64,000 bases of DNA from Luzula sylvatica (GCA_946800325.1 OX326956.1:39615052-39679051), one strand, 5' to 3'; shown: positions 20,695 to 33,033, counted from the stretch's first letter. Notes: generated from the sequence alone by a model not told the origin. Translations and numbers: made by a program.

Positions 20695-23600
20695 ATGTCT
20701 TCTAGTAACACCAACACCATGTCGATTAGATCGACGTTAGAAAAGGAAAAGCTAGTGGGTCGGAACTACTTAGACTGGCACCGAAACCTGAGAATAGTTC
20801 TCAGGCAAGAGGGCAAGAGTCACGTATTGGATACGGAACTAGTAGAACCGGGCCCCGATGCTACGGCCGATGAAATGGCCGCGTTTGAGAAACTTAAGAA
20901 GGACTCAAATGATGTTACGTGCCTCATGTTGGCATGTATGGACGCTAGTCTTCAAAAGCAGTTTGAGGACTCGGATGCGCACATAATTGACGTTGTGCTC
21001 AAGGAAATGTTCCAAGAGCAGGAGCGTATTGAACGGTTCAGTACGCTCAAGGAGTTAGTAAACTGCAAGATGCCTTCGGGGTCTTCGGTGAGTACTCACG
21101 TTTTGAAGGTGCAAGCTCTCATAGACCGTCTTGAGAAGCTAGGAGAGAAATTGTCGAAGATTATGCAACAAGATTTGATCTTGTGTGCACTTCCTCCAAT
21201 GTTTTCTTCGTTCGTGACTAACTATCACATGCATTCGATGGATAAGACGATCCCTGAGCTTCACGGAATGCTCAAGAATTTTGAATCGGAGACGTTGAAG
21301 TCGTCCGGAGAGAACAGGGCAAGAGTTGCCGGAAATGTTCTCACAATTCAGAATAAGGATCGTAAGAGATCAAAGTCCAAGGGCAGTTCGGCTAAGAAAC
21401 GTTCGAAGCCGGATAAAAAGGGAAAGGAGAAATCCAAGGATGAGACGTGCTTTCATTGTCACAAGGCTGGACATTGGAAGCGCGATTGCAAGTCTTACCT
21501 CGAGGAGGTGAAGAAGGGCAAGGCGGTTTCAGCGACCGGCCTCTCAGGTATTAACGTTATTGAAGTTAATATTTCCACTATGACTAATTGGGTATTGGAT
21601 ACCGGTTGTGGGACTCATATTTGTCGAAATATGCAGGTTCTTCAAAATAGTCGAAGGTTGGAAAAGGGCGAAATCGATCTACGCGTCGGGAATGGAGCAA
21701 GAGTTGCTGCGTTTGCCGTAGGAGTAGTTAATTTGACTTTGCCTAGTGGACTTATTTTAGTTCTAAATAATTGTTATTATGTACCAACGTTATGTAAGAA
21801 CATAATAAGTGTGTCGAAACTGGCCAATGATGGCTATGAATTCGTTATTAGGAATAATGACTTTTCGATATGTAAGGATTCTATTATCTATGAAAATGTT
21901 CTGTTAGAAAATGGTCTTTATGTGTTGGATTTTGATCACGGAAATAATAAGTCCATATATAACGTTAATGCAAAAAGGATTAAACCTAAAGTTGATAATC
22001 GGACTTTCTTTTGGCATTGTCGTCTCGGTCATGTGAATGAGAAACGCATTGCTAGACTCCATAAAGATGGAATGCTAGACTCATTTGAATTGGATTCATT
22101 TGGGAATTGCGAATCTTGTTTACTTGGCAAGATGACTAAAGCGCCGTTCTCCAAGGTTGGAGAGCGGTCCAACGATCTATTGGAACTCATACATTCCGAT
22201 GTATGTGGACCGATGAGCATCGAGGCAAGAGGAGGCTATCGATACTTTGTTACGTTTACGGACGATCATAGTAGATATGGATATATTTATTTGATGCGTA
22301 CTAAAGCGGAGACCTTTGAAAAGTTCAAAGAGTTTCAAAACGAAGTTGAAAAATCAGCTTGGCAAGAAAATTAAAGCCATTCGATCGGATCGAGGTGGCG
22401 AATATTTGAGCTATGAGTTTGAAGATCATGTAAAAGATTGTGGAATAGTTCCACAATGGACTCCGGCAGGAACGCCACAATGGAATGGGGTATCCGAGAG
22501 GAGGAATCGGACCTTGTTGGACATGGTTCGATCTATGATGAGTCAAACTTCCCTTCCAAAATCTTTTTGGGGATATGCTCTAGAGACAGCGACTTACTTA
22601 TTAAACCGCATACCTTCTAAATCGGTACCTAAGACGCCATATGAGATATGGACCGGAAAAGTTCCGAAGTTGTCTTATGTTAAGATTTGGGGATGTGAAG
22701 CTTATGTCCGCAGATTAATTGCGGATAAACTCGATCCCAAATCTGAAAAATGTTTATTTGTTGGTTATCCCAAGGAAACAAAGGGATATTATTTCTATCA
22801 TCCATACGAGAACAAAGTGTTTGTTGCTCGTGGAGGTACCTTCTTAGAGGAGGAATTTATATCTAAAAGAATGGATGGATAGGAAATAGACCTCGAAGAA
22901 ATTCGAGAACCGCAAACGAATGTTGAACCGATGAACGTTGATCCGGTTTCGTCAAATGTTGATGATCCGGAGTCAAGTGCACAAGGCGCAATTCGTAGAT
23001 CGGGTAGGATTCGTCAAGAGCCTATACGATATGGTTTTATCGTGGCAAATGACGATGAAGTCGAATTCATAGATGATGAACCGACATCTTATCGCGAGGC
23101 TATGAAAAGCGAGTATTCCGATAAGTGGCAAACTGCCATGAAATCCGAGATTCAATCCATGTACAATAATCAAGTTTGGAACTTGATTGATCCACCTCCC
23201 GGGGTTAAACCAGTGGGATGTAAGTGGGTCTTCAAGAAGAAGACCGACATGGATGGGAATGTAAACACTTATAAAGCACGGCTTGTGGCGAAAGGTTTCA
23301 AACAAATTCATGGTGTAGACTATGAAGAAACGTTTTCTCCCGTGGCAATGCTTAAATCCATACGGATCTTACTTGCTATCTCTGCGTATTATGACTACGA
23401 GATTTGGCAAATGGATGTCAAAACCGCATTCCTTAACGGGAATTTAGAGGAGGATATGTACATGACACAACCCGAGGGTTTTGTGGATTCAAAGAGTCCG
23501 GGTTAAGTGTGCAAGTTGCAACGATCCATTTATGGATTGAAGCAAGCTTCTCGGAGTTGGAACATACGTTTCGATGAAGTTATACGAGAATATAATTTCG

Positions 23601-24666
23601 TGAAAAACGTAGAAGAACCTTGTGTATACAAGAAGGTTAGTGGGAGCCGTGTAGTATTTCTTGTACTATATGTAGACGACATTTTGATCATAGGAAACGA
23701 CATTCCGATGCTTACGGATGTTAAGAAGTATTTAAATACTCGTTTCGCTATGAAAGATTTGGGCGAGGCCGCCTATATATTAGGCGTGAGGATTTATAGA
23801 GATAGATCCAAGAAGTTACTCGGCTTGAGTCAAAGCACGTACATCGACAAAGTGTTGAAACGGTTTTCAATGCAAAATTCGAAGAAAGGACTTCTTCCAA
23901 TGTCGAGTGGCATATCGTATTCTAAAGCTCAATGTCCGACATCGAGCGAAGATAAGAATGCGATGAGTATTGTTCCATACGCTTCGGCGGTTGGATCAAT
24001 TATGTATGCCATGATTTGTACGCGCCCGATGTGTCGTATGCATTGAGCGTCGTTTCGCGTTACCAATCTAATCCAGGGGATATGCATTGGATCGCGGTTA
24101 AGAACATCCTTAAGTACTTAAGAAGAACTAAGGATCAATTTCTAATTTATGGTGGAAAGACATCCGGGTTGGTCATCAATGGATATACCGACGCCAGTTT
24201 CCAAACATGTGTCGATGACTTTCGATCACAAAGCGGATACGTGTTTTGTCTAAATGGTGAAGCGGTAGTTTGGAAGAGTTCCAAACAACCCACGATAGCA
24301 GACTCTACAACTGAATCGGAGTATATTGCGGCTTCCGAAGCGGCAAAGGAGGCGGTTTGGATCAAGAAGTTTGTGTCGGAGCTTGGTGTAGTCCCGAGCA
24401 TCTCGGAACCTGTAGTTGTGTATTGCGACAATACGGGCGCAATAGCACAGTCCAAGGAACCGAGGGCACATCACCGCTCCAAGCACATACTCAGAAAATT
24501 TCACTTGATCCGTGAGATTTTGCAAAGAAAGGATGTGATCATTGAAAAGATTGATACTGACAGGAATGTTGCGGACCCGTTTACTAAGCCACTCTCGCAA
24601 GCTAAGCACGATTATCATGCGAAAGCTATAGGTTTGAGATACCTAGAGGAGGAAGAGAGTAGTTAG
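20695..24666 (+). pseudogene. E1 gag-pol polyprotein, broken by two frameshifts and two stops
   Basis: ATG at 20695. Segment 1 (559 codons, to 22374): gag (1-250), zinc knuckle CFHCHKAGHWKRDC (252-265), aspartic protease WVLDTGCGTH (D302; DTG followed by Cys), the HHCC region (about 441-475) and the first integrase Asp (HSDVCGPM, D502). An apparent 1 bp insertion near 22349 shifts the frame. Segment 2 continues integrase (SDRGGEY, then VSERRNRT) and meets a stop at 22880-22882. RT follows in the same frame, with a second stop at 23504-23506 inside SPG-stop-VCKLQRS, then the active site YVDD. An apparent 1 bp deletion near 24028 moves to the last frame, RNase H (GYTDASFQT, TTESEYIA, CDNTGAI), ending at 24666. 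There is no envelope-like ORF. If these four changes are real the element cannot act autonomously; assembly errors are an alternative because the LTRs are so young. Confidence 0.93.
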
Positions 24667-25812
24667 TTATCTAAAACGATAGTTTCGTAGGACGAGATTA
24701 GTCTAATAGATTAGTAAACGTTGTATCACCCCAAACTTATCTTATAGTAATGCAATTTCAGAATTTTAAATTTTTTTATTTTTGCATTATCTTATATGAA
24801 AACTGTGTGCGGGGTTGTGTAATATGATTACATGAACCTTGATTTGAACTTGTGTGGACGTCGACATGGTTGAGGACTATGTGCAGCAAAACCGTCACAT
24901 TTAAAGTGTCATTTCTAAACATCCCTAGTCGCGGATCAGCTTGCTTAAGAGAGAAGCATTTCTATTATTAGATAATAGACTGAACGTGTACACTAGTACG
25001 TTTGCCGAGGAGATGGTTATGTTTTGCTAATCATGGGACAAGGTGCTTGTCGAATCGGGAACGTAGATATATGTTAGGTTACATGTATTGGATATGACCG
25101 AAGCCGCGAGACCATGACATGGTTTAGTCATTAAAGATGGACTTGCGACGGATGGGGTTTTAGGTTCTTCAAACTTGAGGTGATCATTGATTGCGTTACG
25201 TGCGTAACACAATGCTTTGATATGATCTTACGCTCACCGTAACAGGGAGTTAAAATGGTCATCATTGGGTATTGTCCGAAACACGGAATTCAATATGAGT
25301 CTCCAAGATAGGAATTGTTTATTCCGAAAGGAAGAGATATCTCTTAGGCGCCGCTCGATGAGTCGATTAACGAAATCTGCGGCCGCAGTCAATGATATTA
25401 ATGGTTAATATCGATTGAAATTTGTTAACTCAACTCGGAATCGGGGAATAAGTGTAGTTAATCAAATTATAAGGATGACTATTACCATGTCTTTTGATTA
25501 ACGGATATCGCAAACAAGAGAACTAGTAACCGCTATTCGAGATAGGCACAATGATCAGAATCATTATTCGTTTAACATGGGTAGCTATGATGGAGTGACT
25601 AGATCCCGCTCATGAGCTTGTAGGCATTGGAAACAACCTACTGCCATCGTTAATCGAACCTACATGGTCACACAACGAGTCGTACTAAGTCGGGCTTGAT
25701 CATAAAATTGGCACATAGGATGTGCATAGCTTGGTATTTGATACGCGAGCTATATTCTCTAAAATCGTGCGTATTGGATATGCATGAGTACCTTTTAGGT
25801 AGATCTGAAATT
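24667..25812 (+). other. E1 long 3' non-coding region
   Basis: About 1.15 kb between the RNase H stop and the polypurine tract, with no conserved ORF. The part around 25200-25530 is very similar to the equivalent part of E2 (plus-strand 11030-11340, reverse complement). It contains the palindrome TGCGGCCGCA (25379-25388). Confidence 0.8.
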
Positions 25813-25823
25813 GAGTGGGAGAC
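25813..25823 (+). promoter_or_regulatory. E1 polypurine tract
   Basis: GAGTGGGAGAC immediately upstream of the 3' LTR, the place of plus-strand DNA priming. The same string adjoins the E2 3' LTR. Confidence 0.85.
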
Positions 25824-26819
25824 TGAAGGAAATACAGTTTCAGGATCAACCGTAAAAGTGTACACAAGGATAAACGAATGTAGTCGTACATTCGTAGCCA
25901 TAACTTTCAGTAGGAAAATCCGATTTGAATGGTTCAAATTGGGTAAGATAGATAATTAGATTATCTATAACCTTCATGTAGAAATATATTTCATATGAAC
26001 GAAGTATAAGTGTCGTTTCTGTGAAATACCGAAAGGGTGCAACAGTATGACATACAGTTAGTAAAACAGTCATAACTTTTGCATACGAACTCCAATTGGG
26101 CTGGGTCAAATTGGGTCGTGTAGATAATAAGATTATCTACAACTTTCATGTTGGTTGATTTTCTGTCAGAGAAATTTATCAATTTCGTCTGGACAGATTA
26201 CTGACCAGGTTCATGCAGTTTTCTGTGTGAGAGGGTGTATATTGGATATACATGCATTTTGGCTAATCCTGATCCTATTAGGTATAAATATGATACTTTC
26301 TCTCTCATCACTATGCGAATTCAATCAGTTTATTCTGCTCAATACACAAGAGAAAAAGAGCAAATTCAGATTTGATCTTTTGTGAGTGAAAAGGTGCGAA
26401 AATAGAGAAATAGAGAATCAATTCGATCGAGCAAGTTCACCGGTGCATCGTCTAGGCAGGTGCATCCGTGACCGACGTCTTGCGACTCAAGGTGGATACA
26501 TGTAGAGGAGCAACATCTGAGGCTCTTTCAGTTGTGATCGATTCGGACGCGTGAATTCAGTCGGAGACGAAATCAAGCGAATCGGCGAAGTCAACAAACG
26601 GTGAAAGACGCGTGGTGTGGGACGCGCGGATTGTCACCAACGTGACAGGAGATAGAAGGCAGCGATCAATCCTTCGAGTGCAATCAATTTTGCACCGGTA
26701 TGAATCTGTCCTTCTATTGCATCGTACTCTCGAAGTCGTGACGTGATCTCGGGAATCGGGGAATCGGACCGGGCCTTCATTCCGCTGCGCGGGCCCGGGG
26801 TCGAGGATATTCCCCAACA
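25824..26819 (+). repeat. E1 3' LTR
   Basis: Same length (996 bp) as the 5' LTR, with the same TGAAGGAAATACAG start and CCCCAACA end, followed directly by TSD ATACT. Confidence 0.95.
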
Positions 26820-26824
26820 ATACT

Positions 26825-27876
26825 AACCGTCCAGACGCGTCAATGGGCCGTCTGGACACTTAGTGTTAATTTGATGTTTTTAGTGGGCTTTTCAGAATTC
26901 TATTTTTTTGGAGTGCTTTGAGATTTTATCCACCACTTCTAGGGTATGTTTAGGATCCTCCAAGAAGTGGTTTGGGGTCATGTGGGTCTTCAAGTCTTCA
27001 AGTCTTCTACGGGTTTCATCACGTTTTTTTTTCCGAAGGTTTCGGTGTTTGTCTTCAAGTCTTGTATGCGCTCCCGATGATTTCTTGGCCGTAATCTTCG
27101 CGGTACTTCTCGTTGTGACGGAAGGTAGGCCCCGTCACAACAGAAGGTTACAAATATATTTCACTGTGAGATAAAATTAGCTCCGCCATGACGGAAGGTT
27201 TGCTGGAATACTGTTTAAGTATATAATGATATACACAGTTTTGCCTATATGATATGCATCCTTTATATGTTCTTACCCTATTAAGTATAAATATGATGTT
27301 TATCTCCTCCAACAAATCCAATTCAGTCTAACACTTATTCAAAAAGTGCAAAGAAAGAGAGAAAGACAAAGAGGAGAAATCGGTTTTCTCCATTACAGAA
27401 CGTAATCGAACAAGTTAAGCAAGTTCACACACGCTTCGTCCAGGCAATTGCGTGCGTGACCGAGGGACTACAACTCACGGTGGATACGAGTAGAGAAACC
27501 ATGCTTTTGATTCTCGTTTGTGATCAAACTGAAGTTTGGATTTGACCGAAATCGTTTCGATTTTGTCCAAGAGAAGGAGAATGTGTTTGAGACGGTGTCG
27601 AGTCGTGTGGTATGGGACGCACGCGTTGTCGGAGCAAGGAGCTCGATGGAAAGCACGACAATGTCGAGACATGTGACGTGGGACGCACAAGAGATGGTCG
27701 GAGTGGAGAAGAAGAAGGAAGAAACACATCAACCCTTCGTCCACCATCAATTTGGTGTGGTATGGTTGTCAATTCTTCCATATTCGTACGTCCGGATCGA
27801 TGACGGGGTCCTCGGAATACGGAAGGCACCACATCCCTCATCCGCTGCGCGGGGCGCGGGTCGGAGAATTCCCAAC
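26825..27876 (+). mobile_element. copia LTR remnant, 5' end lost
   Basis: Ends GAGAATTCCCAACA and has the U5 words GTGGATACGAGTAGAG, TCCGCTGCGCGGGGCGCGGG and a TATA-like TATAAATATG near 27290, so it is a plus-strand LTR related to those of E1-E3. Its beginning holds a palindrome doublet (CCGTCCAGACG at 26827 and CCGTCTGGACA at 26848, 21 bp apart). No primer site follows. The 5' part before 26825 is not identifiable. Confidence 0.65.
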
Positions 27877-29234
27877 ATTTTCGTCTACGGATATCTTCAA
27901 CGTATTAAACCGGTGTGATCTCCAAATATGTTGTCATACTTCACGATGTGTGTATATGTTGTATTCTTATTAATTATACCTAGATGAAAACATTAGTGAC
28001 TCGGATGTTGTTATGGATATCATCAAACAAGTCAACAGTTATGTGTAGGTTCCGTTTGTCGACATGGCAAAAAAATAGGTATGTACGGAAAAAATCAAGA
28101 AAGCAATCAAATCATAATGATATAAACTCAAGAAGCGGTATACGAAAAGAAGAATGAAACGACAAGCAGATAACACAAATTATCATTTCGTTTTGATTTC
28201 AATATGGTATACAATGGCAAAATGTTATGCATGTAAAGAACAAATTGAGAAAGCAAACAAATCAAAATGACAAAATACTATACATGTATAGAACAAATCG
28301 AGCAAGCAATGAAACCGTAATGATATGAGTTTGAGAAACGGTGAAATGTGAAAAGAAGAATAAAACGAAAAGAAGATAATTATAATTTTTTTTTTCACTT
28401 CAGCCAAATATACAATGGCAAAATACAATGCATTTATATGACAAATCAAGCAAGTAATGTAATCGGTAAAATATCAAAAGAACAATGAAACGATAAAAAG
28501 ACAACATTAATTATAAGAAGATAAGGGGTATAGAGCAGCTTCAACGGGGTATAGAGCAGGATCGAGTGAGTACGGAGGATGCAGTTGGTAGTGTGGTGAA
28601 TGGAGAAGGGGATCTCATGGTCGGAGAGAATTTGAGGTAATAATTTAGGTTTAGGTCGGGAAGAGAAGGGGGGTGATGAACCCAACTCAGGTTATGTGAT
28701 AACCTGGAAATGAAATTCTAAGAAGATAAGGGGGACTTCAAATTCTGATTTTCAAAGCTAGGATTTCGTTTCTTGAGTTATCTAATGTATTGAGTTTTTA
28801 TTATATGAGTAAAGGGATTTTTTGTATTTTAATTTTAGTTTGGGTAATGTTCTATTTTGTAAGGGGTATTTTAATCCCTAATAGTGGCTGTAAAAACTTT
28901 TTAATTAAGCAATAGATGTGGGACTTTTGAGCCCACTCTAATTTTGATCAAAAATAAATAAATTATAATTTTGTTTTCAGTTTAGCAAGCTATACAATGA
29001 CATTTATAGAACAAATCGAGCAAGGAATAAAATCATAATCATAATGATATTTATTACAACGATGGCGAAATATGCAAAGAAAAATGGGATAATAAGAAAA
29101 TAATATTACTTATAATTACGAACATGAGAAGACACGCTCTACAAGAAAAACGATCTTTCCTGACACATATTTCCCAGCACTTATGACTACGAGCCATCAA
29201 AAATATTCATTTTTCTTGGCAAATTTACATATTA
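27877..29234. repeat. degenerate ~150 bp tandem repeats
   Basis: Repeated words ACAAATCGAGCAAGCAAT, TCATAATGATAT, AAGAAGAATGAAACGA and ATACAATGGCAAAATG recur from about 28090, 28250, 28300 and again at 28980-29090. This indicates diverged tandem copies with an interruption (28514-28940). Small frames here are not genes. Near 29137 there is a CTACAAGAAAAACG word reminiscent of a CACTA end. Confidence 0.45.
28529..28718. mobile_element. unclassified 190 bp insertion between 15 bp direct repeats
   Basis: Flanked by identical 15-mers TAAGAAGATAAGGGG (28514-28528 and 28719-28733). The insert begins TATAGAGCAGCTTC and ends GGAAATGAAATTC, with no poly(A) and no TIR. The length of the direct repeats would fit a SINE-like or end-joining insertion. 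Class unknown. Confidence 0.4.
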
Positions 29235-29966
29235 GCTATGTTGCACGGATACGGATACGGGTAGCGTATCCGATACGATACGAATACGGCGATACGGTAA
29301 TTTTCAAAAAATCACGGATACGGATACGGCTATATAATTATTAATTTAATATATTTATATTATATATAATTAATAAATAAGTAATAAATTAAAAATTAAA
29401 TATCATGACAATAAATAAAATCAATCAAACAATACAAGTATCATAAAACTATCATAAAATTGTTATAGAAATATTTTAGAACTAATCTAGAAGTATCCTA
29501 GAATTATCATACATAATTTATTTAAAAATATTATGGGCCAAAATATATAATGGGCCGAATTATCATAAATGGAGTATCCTAGCCATATCATGGACGTATC
29601 CTCAGCCGTATCTTGTCATATCCCCGCCGTATCCGAAAAAAATAAATATTAAAATATTCGGATACGCCACGTGACGTATCCGATACGTATCCGAGCCGTA
29701 TCGCACCCGTATCCGTATCGGATACGCGTATCCTCAGGATACCAATAATCATAAGCACCTAGATTTCGCACCTAGATTTCATCTAGAAGAATACGTGGCA
29801 ATTTACGGTGCAGCCACATCAAACTTTTAAATGAAAGTAAAATTTTAGAAATTCTAAATTTGATTGACACGTGTATTTCTAGGTGCAAATCTAGATAAAA
29901 ATTCTAGGTGCATATGATTATTGCTCAGGATACTTCTGCATTTTTGAAGTATCCGCGTAACATAGC
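29235..29966. mobile_element. TIR element with GGATACG internal repeats
   Basis: Ends GCTATGTTGCACGGATAC (29235) and, inverted, GCTATGTTACGCGGATAC (to 29966), flanked by ATATTA (29229-29234 and 29967-29972). The sub-terminal regions are dense in CGGATACG / CGTATCCG. The middle is AT-rich and non-coding. It carries a second small element at 29743-29923. Non-autonomous; superfamily uncertain. Confidence 0.8.
29743..29923. mobile_element. MULE-like MITE nested in the GGATACG element
   Basis: 181 bp with inverted ends CAATAATCATAAGCACCTAG and CAATAATCATATGCACCTAG. It is flanked by a perfect 10 bp duplication CTCAGGATAC (29733-29742 and 29924-29933). The 9-10 bp TSD length points to Mutator-type transposition. 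Confidence 0.8.
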
Positions 29967-30419
29967 ATATTAGCCTTTAAATGATAGCTAAGCCGACCCA
30001 TTTTCAAAACTACCATTAAATATATTTTTTTGGTTGATTGAAAAAACCCACCTTAGGACCAAAATCGACTGATTTTAATAATTAATACGAAAGATCTTTT
30101 TAATGCTCAAGTTTGAATAAGTATTTTAATTTTAATTTTAATTGATGGGTCGTTAATATTTGTATTGTCGGCACATTGAAGAAATTGTCGTCTTGCTGAA
30201 AATTGCTAACACAACTTATTAACTTATATGAGCAACAACAAATATTTAGAAAGTACTTACATTATTTGACAATATATCTGGACGTCAGTGATCTTCCATG
30301 CCTTATTCTCCGAATTTCCATGTTTTAAACAAAAAAATCAAGTTCTAGATATGAAAAGGATAAAAGCAAACAAACATAAAATATAAAGTTGGGAAGATCA
30401 TTATGGATAGATTTGCACA

Positions 30420-32455
30420 AGCGTCAGGATTAAAGATAAATTATGACAAATATGAATATGTGCCTACAAAAAGCACGAATGAAAATATGCAGGAAGTAAA
30501 AGATATACTAAGGTGCAACCAAACGGAATTTCCAATTAAATATCTCGGACTCCCTCTAAAAGCAGGAAAATTAAGGAAATAAGATTATCAAGAATTAATC
30601 GATAAAATAGCCTCTAGATTATCGGGTTGGAAACGAAATATTTTAAATCTATCAGGAAGATTAATATTGATACAATCAGTTTTGATGTCTATGTAGGGGT
30701 GTCAATGGTGTGGTTATTGCCCGAACCGACCCGAACCGTATCCGAAGAAATATCCGGATTCGAAAAAAATATCCGGATCCGAGTGGATCCGGATATGGAT
30801 ATGGTTGCACATTTTTGGAACCGGAACCGGATCGGATATTCGGTTTTGGTGCCAGGACCGGATCCGTGTTCCGGATCCGAGTATTTTTAGGATCCGGATA
30901 CTCGGAACCGGATTCGAGTATCCGGAACCGGATCCGGATCCGTATATTATGTATTGTTTTATGTATATTATTTGATATTAGTTCATATATCATATATAAA
31001 TTAATTATTTGTGAGTGATTTAAAATCACAATCGTAAAATAACGTTTAAATATAATCATATATATCGTTTATGTTACAAATTATATATATTTCTAATTAA
31101 AAAATAAGTTATGTTATCATAACATATTATCCGTTTTACTATCCGAAAAAAAACCGTATCCGTATCCGTATCCGACAATATCCGAACCGTATCCGTATCC
31201 GGGTAATTCCGTATCCGGATCCGTATCCGAAAAATAATATGGATATGGATCTGGTACGACCACTATCCGAACCGGATCCGAACCATTGACACCCCTATGT
31301 CTATGCCAATATATTTCATGTCTATCTTCATATTGCCAAATTGGGTAATCAAAAAATTAGAAAGGATCATGAGGAATTTTTTATGGAAAATGTAACAATA
31401 TATAGATGGAAAAGGAATACCACTGATATTATGGAATAAAATATGTAGACCGAAGGATCAGGGAGGTTTATCTATACTAAATATAAAAGTATTCAATGAA
31501 GCACTAGTATCAAAATGGATTTGAAAACTACTTGAACCAAACAATAATATATGGATGGAGCTCATGATCAACCTATATGGAACACAAATTTATCATAATC
31601 TTGAAAAAAAGAGCTCAAGTAAGATAGGACTTTTGAAGATATGTAAATGTAATCAACTTTATGATCCTATCAATGCATTAATATGCACGGAGAGAGAAAA
31701 TGGTGGCAAAATCAAATTTTGGGAGCACAAATGGAATGGAATAGCTCTCTAATATCAATATCCGATATTATATACATACAAGGAAGAGGAGTATGAACAA
31801 ATTAATCAGATTTGGGTAAATGGAGAAATAAAAGGACTAAGATCCCCATTATCACATCAAGCGCAAAATGAATATCAGCGAATGAAGCAACAATTGCAAA
31901 GTCAAGAGGGCGGATCGAACAAGGAAGATGGGATAATTTGGCAATGGACACCAAATAAAAAAATCCTCCACGAAAAATTTGTACAACTTGCTAATTAAAG
32001 GGATCTTTACTAAAAAGAGATATAATTATCAAATATGGAAGACTAGAGTACCGTCGAAGATAAAGAATTTCATGTGGTTGATCTCCAGAAATGCAATCCT
32101 AACGGTGGATAATCTCATAAAGAGAGGTTGGCTACTCCCAAATCATTGTGTATTATGCCAGCAAGAAGCGGAGTCTATTCAACACATGGTAAACAAATGT
32201 CCATATTCGATGGCGATATGGACATATTTGAATGCTACATATGATCTTCGAATCTTACGTATCAACTATATCATACCAAGCCTGATGGAGGGGGCGTTCA
32301 ATAAGGAGAGGAAAATAATAATTATGTATGGTATATTTAATATATGGAAAGAAAGATGCACGAGAATATTACAAGATAAAGAGCGATCAAGTAAACGATT
32401 AGTGGAAGAACTAATTTCAGAAGTTAATATATGGCTACAAGCCTACAAATGCTGA
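30420..32455 (+). pseudogene. LINE RT C-terminal region plus zf-RVT domain
   Basis: Translates, with breaks, as the end of a plant non-LTR RT: FAQASGLKINYDKYEY, FPIKYLGLPLKAGKLRK-stop, LSGWKRNILNLSGRLILIQS. It resumes after the inserted MITE with PIYFMSIFILPNWVIKKLE and RPKDQGGLSILNIKVFNEA. Stops interrupt at about 30580, 31391, 31523 and 31750. The last open segment (31979-32455, 158 codons) is the zinc-binding domain at the LINE C-terminus: KTRVPSKIKNFMWLISRNAI, then CVLCQQEAESIQHMVNKCP. Dead copy. Confidence 0.85.
30694..31297. mobile_element. hAT-like MITE with GGATCCG repeats inside the LINE
   Basis: 604 bp with inverted ends TAGGGGTGTCAATGGT at both termini and a perfect 8 bp duplication TGTCTATG (30686-30693 and 31298-31305), the TSD length of hAT elements. 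Internal words CCGGATCCG and CCGTATCCG are repeated; the centre is AT-rich. Open frames across it come from the repeats. Confidence 0.9.
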
Positions 32456-32639
32456 AGAATAATAAAATTAGTGAAAGATTGGCTTAAGAGATAATTACAA
32501 TAGTTGGTATTAACCAAAATCTGTATAATACTTTGTAAATATTGGGGGTACGATTGTACTATATTTAATCAATATAGTTTGGGTGCGGGGCTTTGAACCC
32601 GCCTCATTTAATAAAAAATATATATATATAAAGTTGGGA

Positions 32640-33033
32640 TTTAGATCATTTTGCTCATTTTACATATTTAATGCTTTTTAAGAATAATGTAATTAGAAAT
32701 AATATTTCATGGATGAATTTTACTGAATTAGAAGTTCTCTATGAAATATTAAATACTACGTTTTATGATTTTTTTAAGTTGAGTAAATAATCAAAAAATT
32801 GCGTAGAGATTCATTAGCCTTATTGCCATAGAATTTCTTTCTAAAATGATGCCTTAACTTTATTATACAACTACTAAATTTGTAAAATATAATTTTTTTT
32901 TTTTTTGAAAACGTGTTGAACAAATTTATAATTCATGCACATTCTACTTATACTCTTCCTATATATGTACATTATAAAACCCTCAAGCCATCTCCGTGTT
33001 AATTAGCTAATAGCTCCCATCCAAATATACTTA
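32640..33033. other. intergenic, nothing recognised
   Basis: AT-rich flank between the LINE and the next LTR, with a T-rich tract at about 32890. No gene or repeat found. Confidence 0.6.

Larger units (their letters stand above)
18098..26819 (+). mobile_element. Ty1/copia LTR retrotransposon E1, complete, recently inserted
   Basis: 8722 bp with two 996 bp LTRs (18098-19093, 25824-26819), a perfect TSD ATACT (18093-18097 and 26820-26824), primer site, 1.6 kb leader, gag-pol and a 1.1 kb 3' non-coding region with polypurine tract. The LTRs differ at roughly 17-20 sites by eye (about 98% identical), so insertion was recent relative to the other elements here. Gag, protease, integrase, RT, RNase H is the copia order. 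The coding region is disrupted at four points. Confidence 0.95.
30395..32625 (+). mobile_element. 5'-truncated LINE (L1-type) remnant
   Basis: Flanked by a 14 bp direct repeat ATATAAAGTTGGGA (30381-30394 and 32626-32639), the expected long TSD of target-primed insertion. It ends in an A/T-rich tail after GGGTGCGGGGCTTTGAACCC. The coding remnant starts inside the reverse transcriptase, so the 5' part is missing. A hAT-like MITE is inserted at 30694-31297. Confidence 0.85.

Noticed and set aside
29137..29151. CTACAAGAAAAACG as a CACTA terminus
   Set aside because: First base pattern is CTCTACAAG rather than CACTACAAG, and no sub-terminal repeats or second end could be found.
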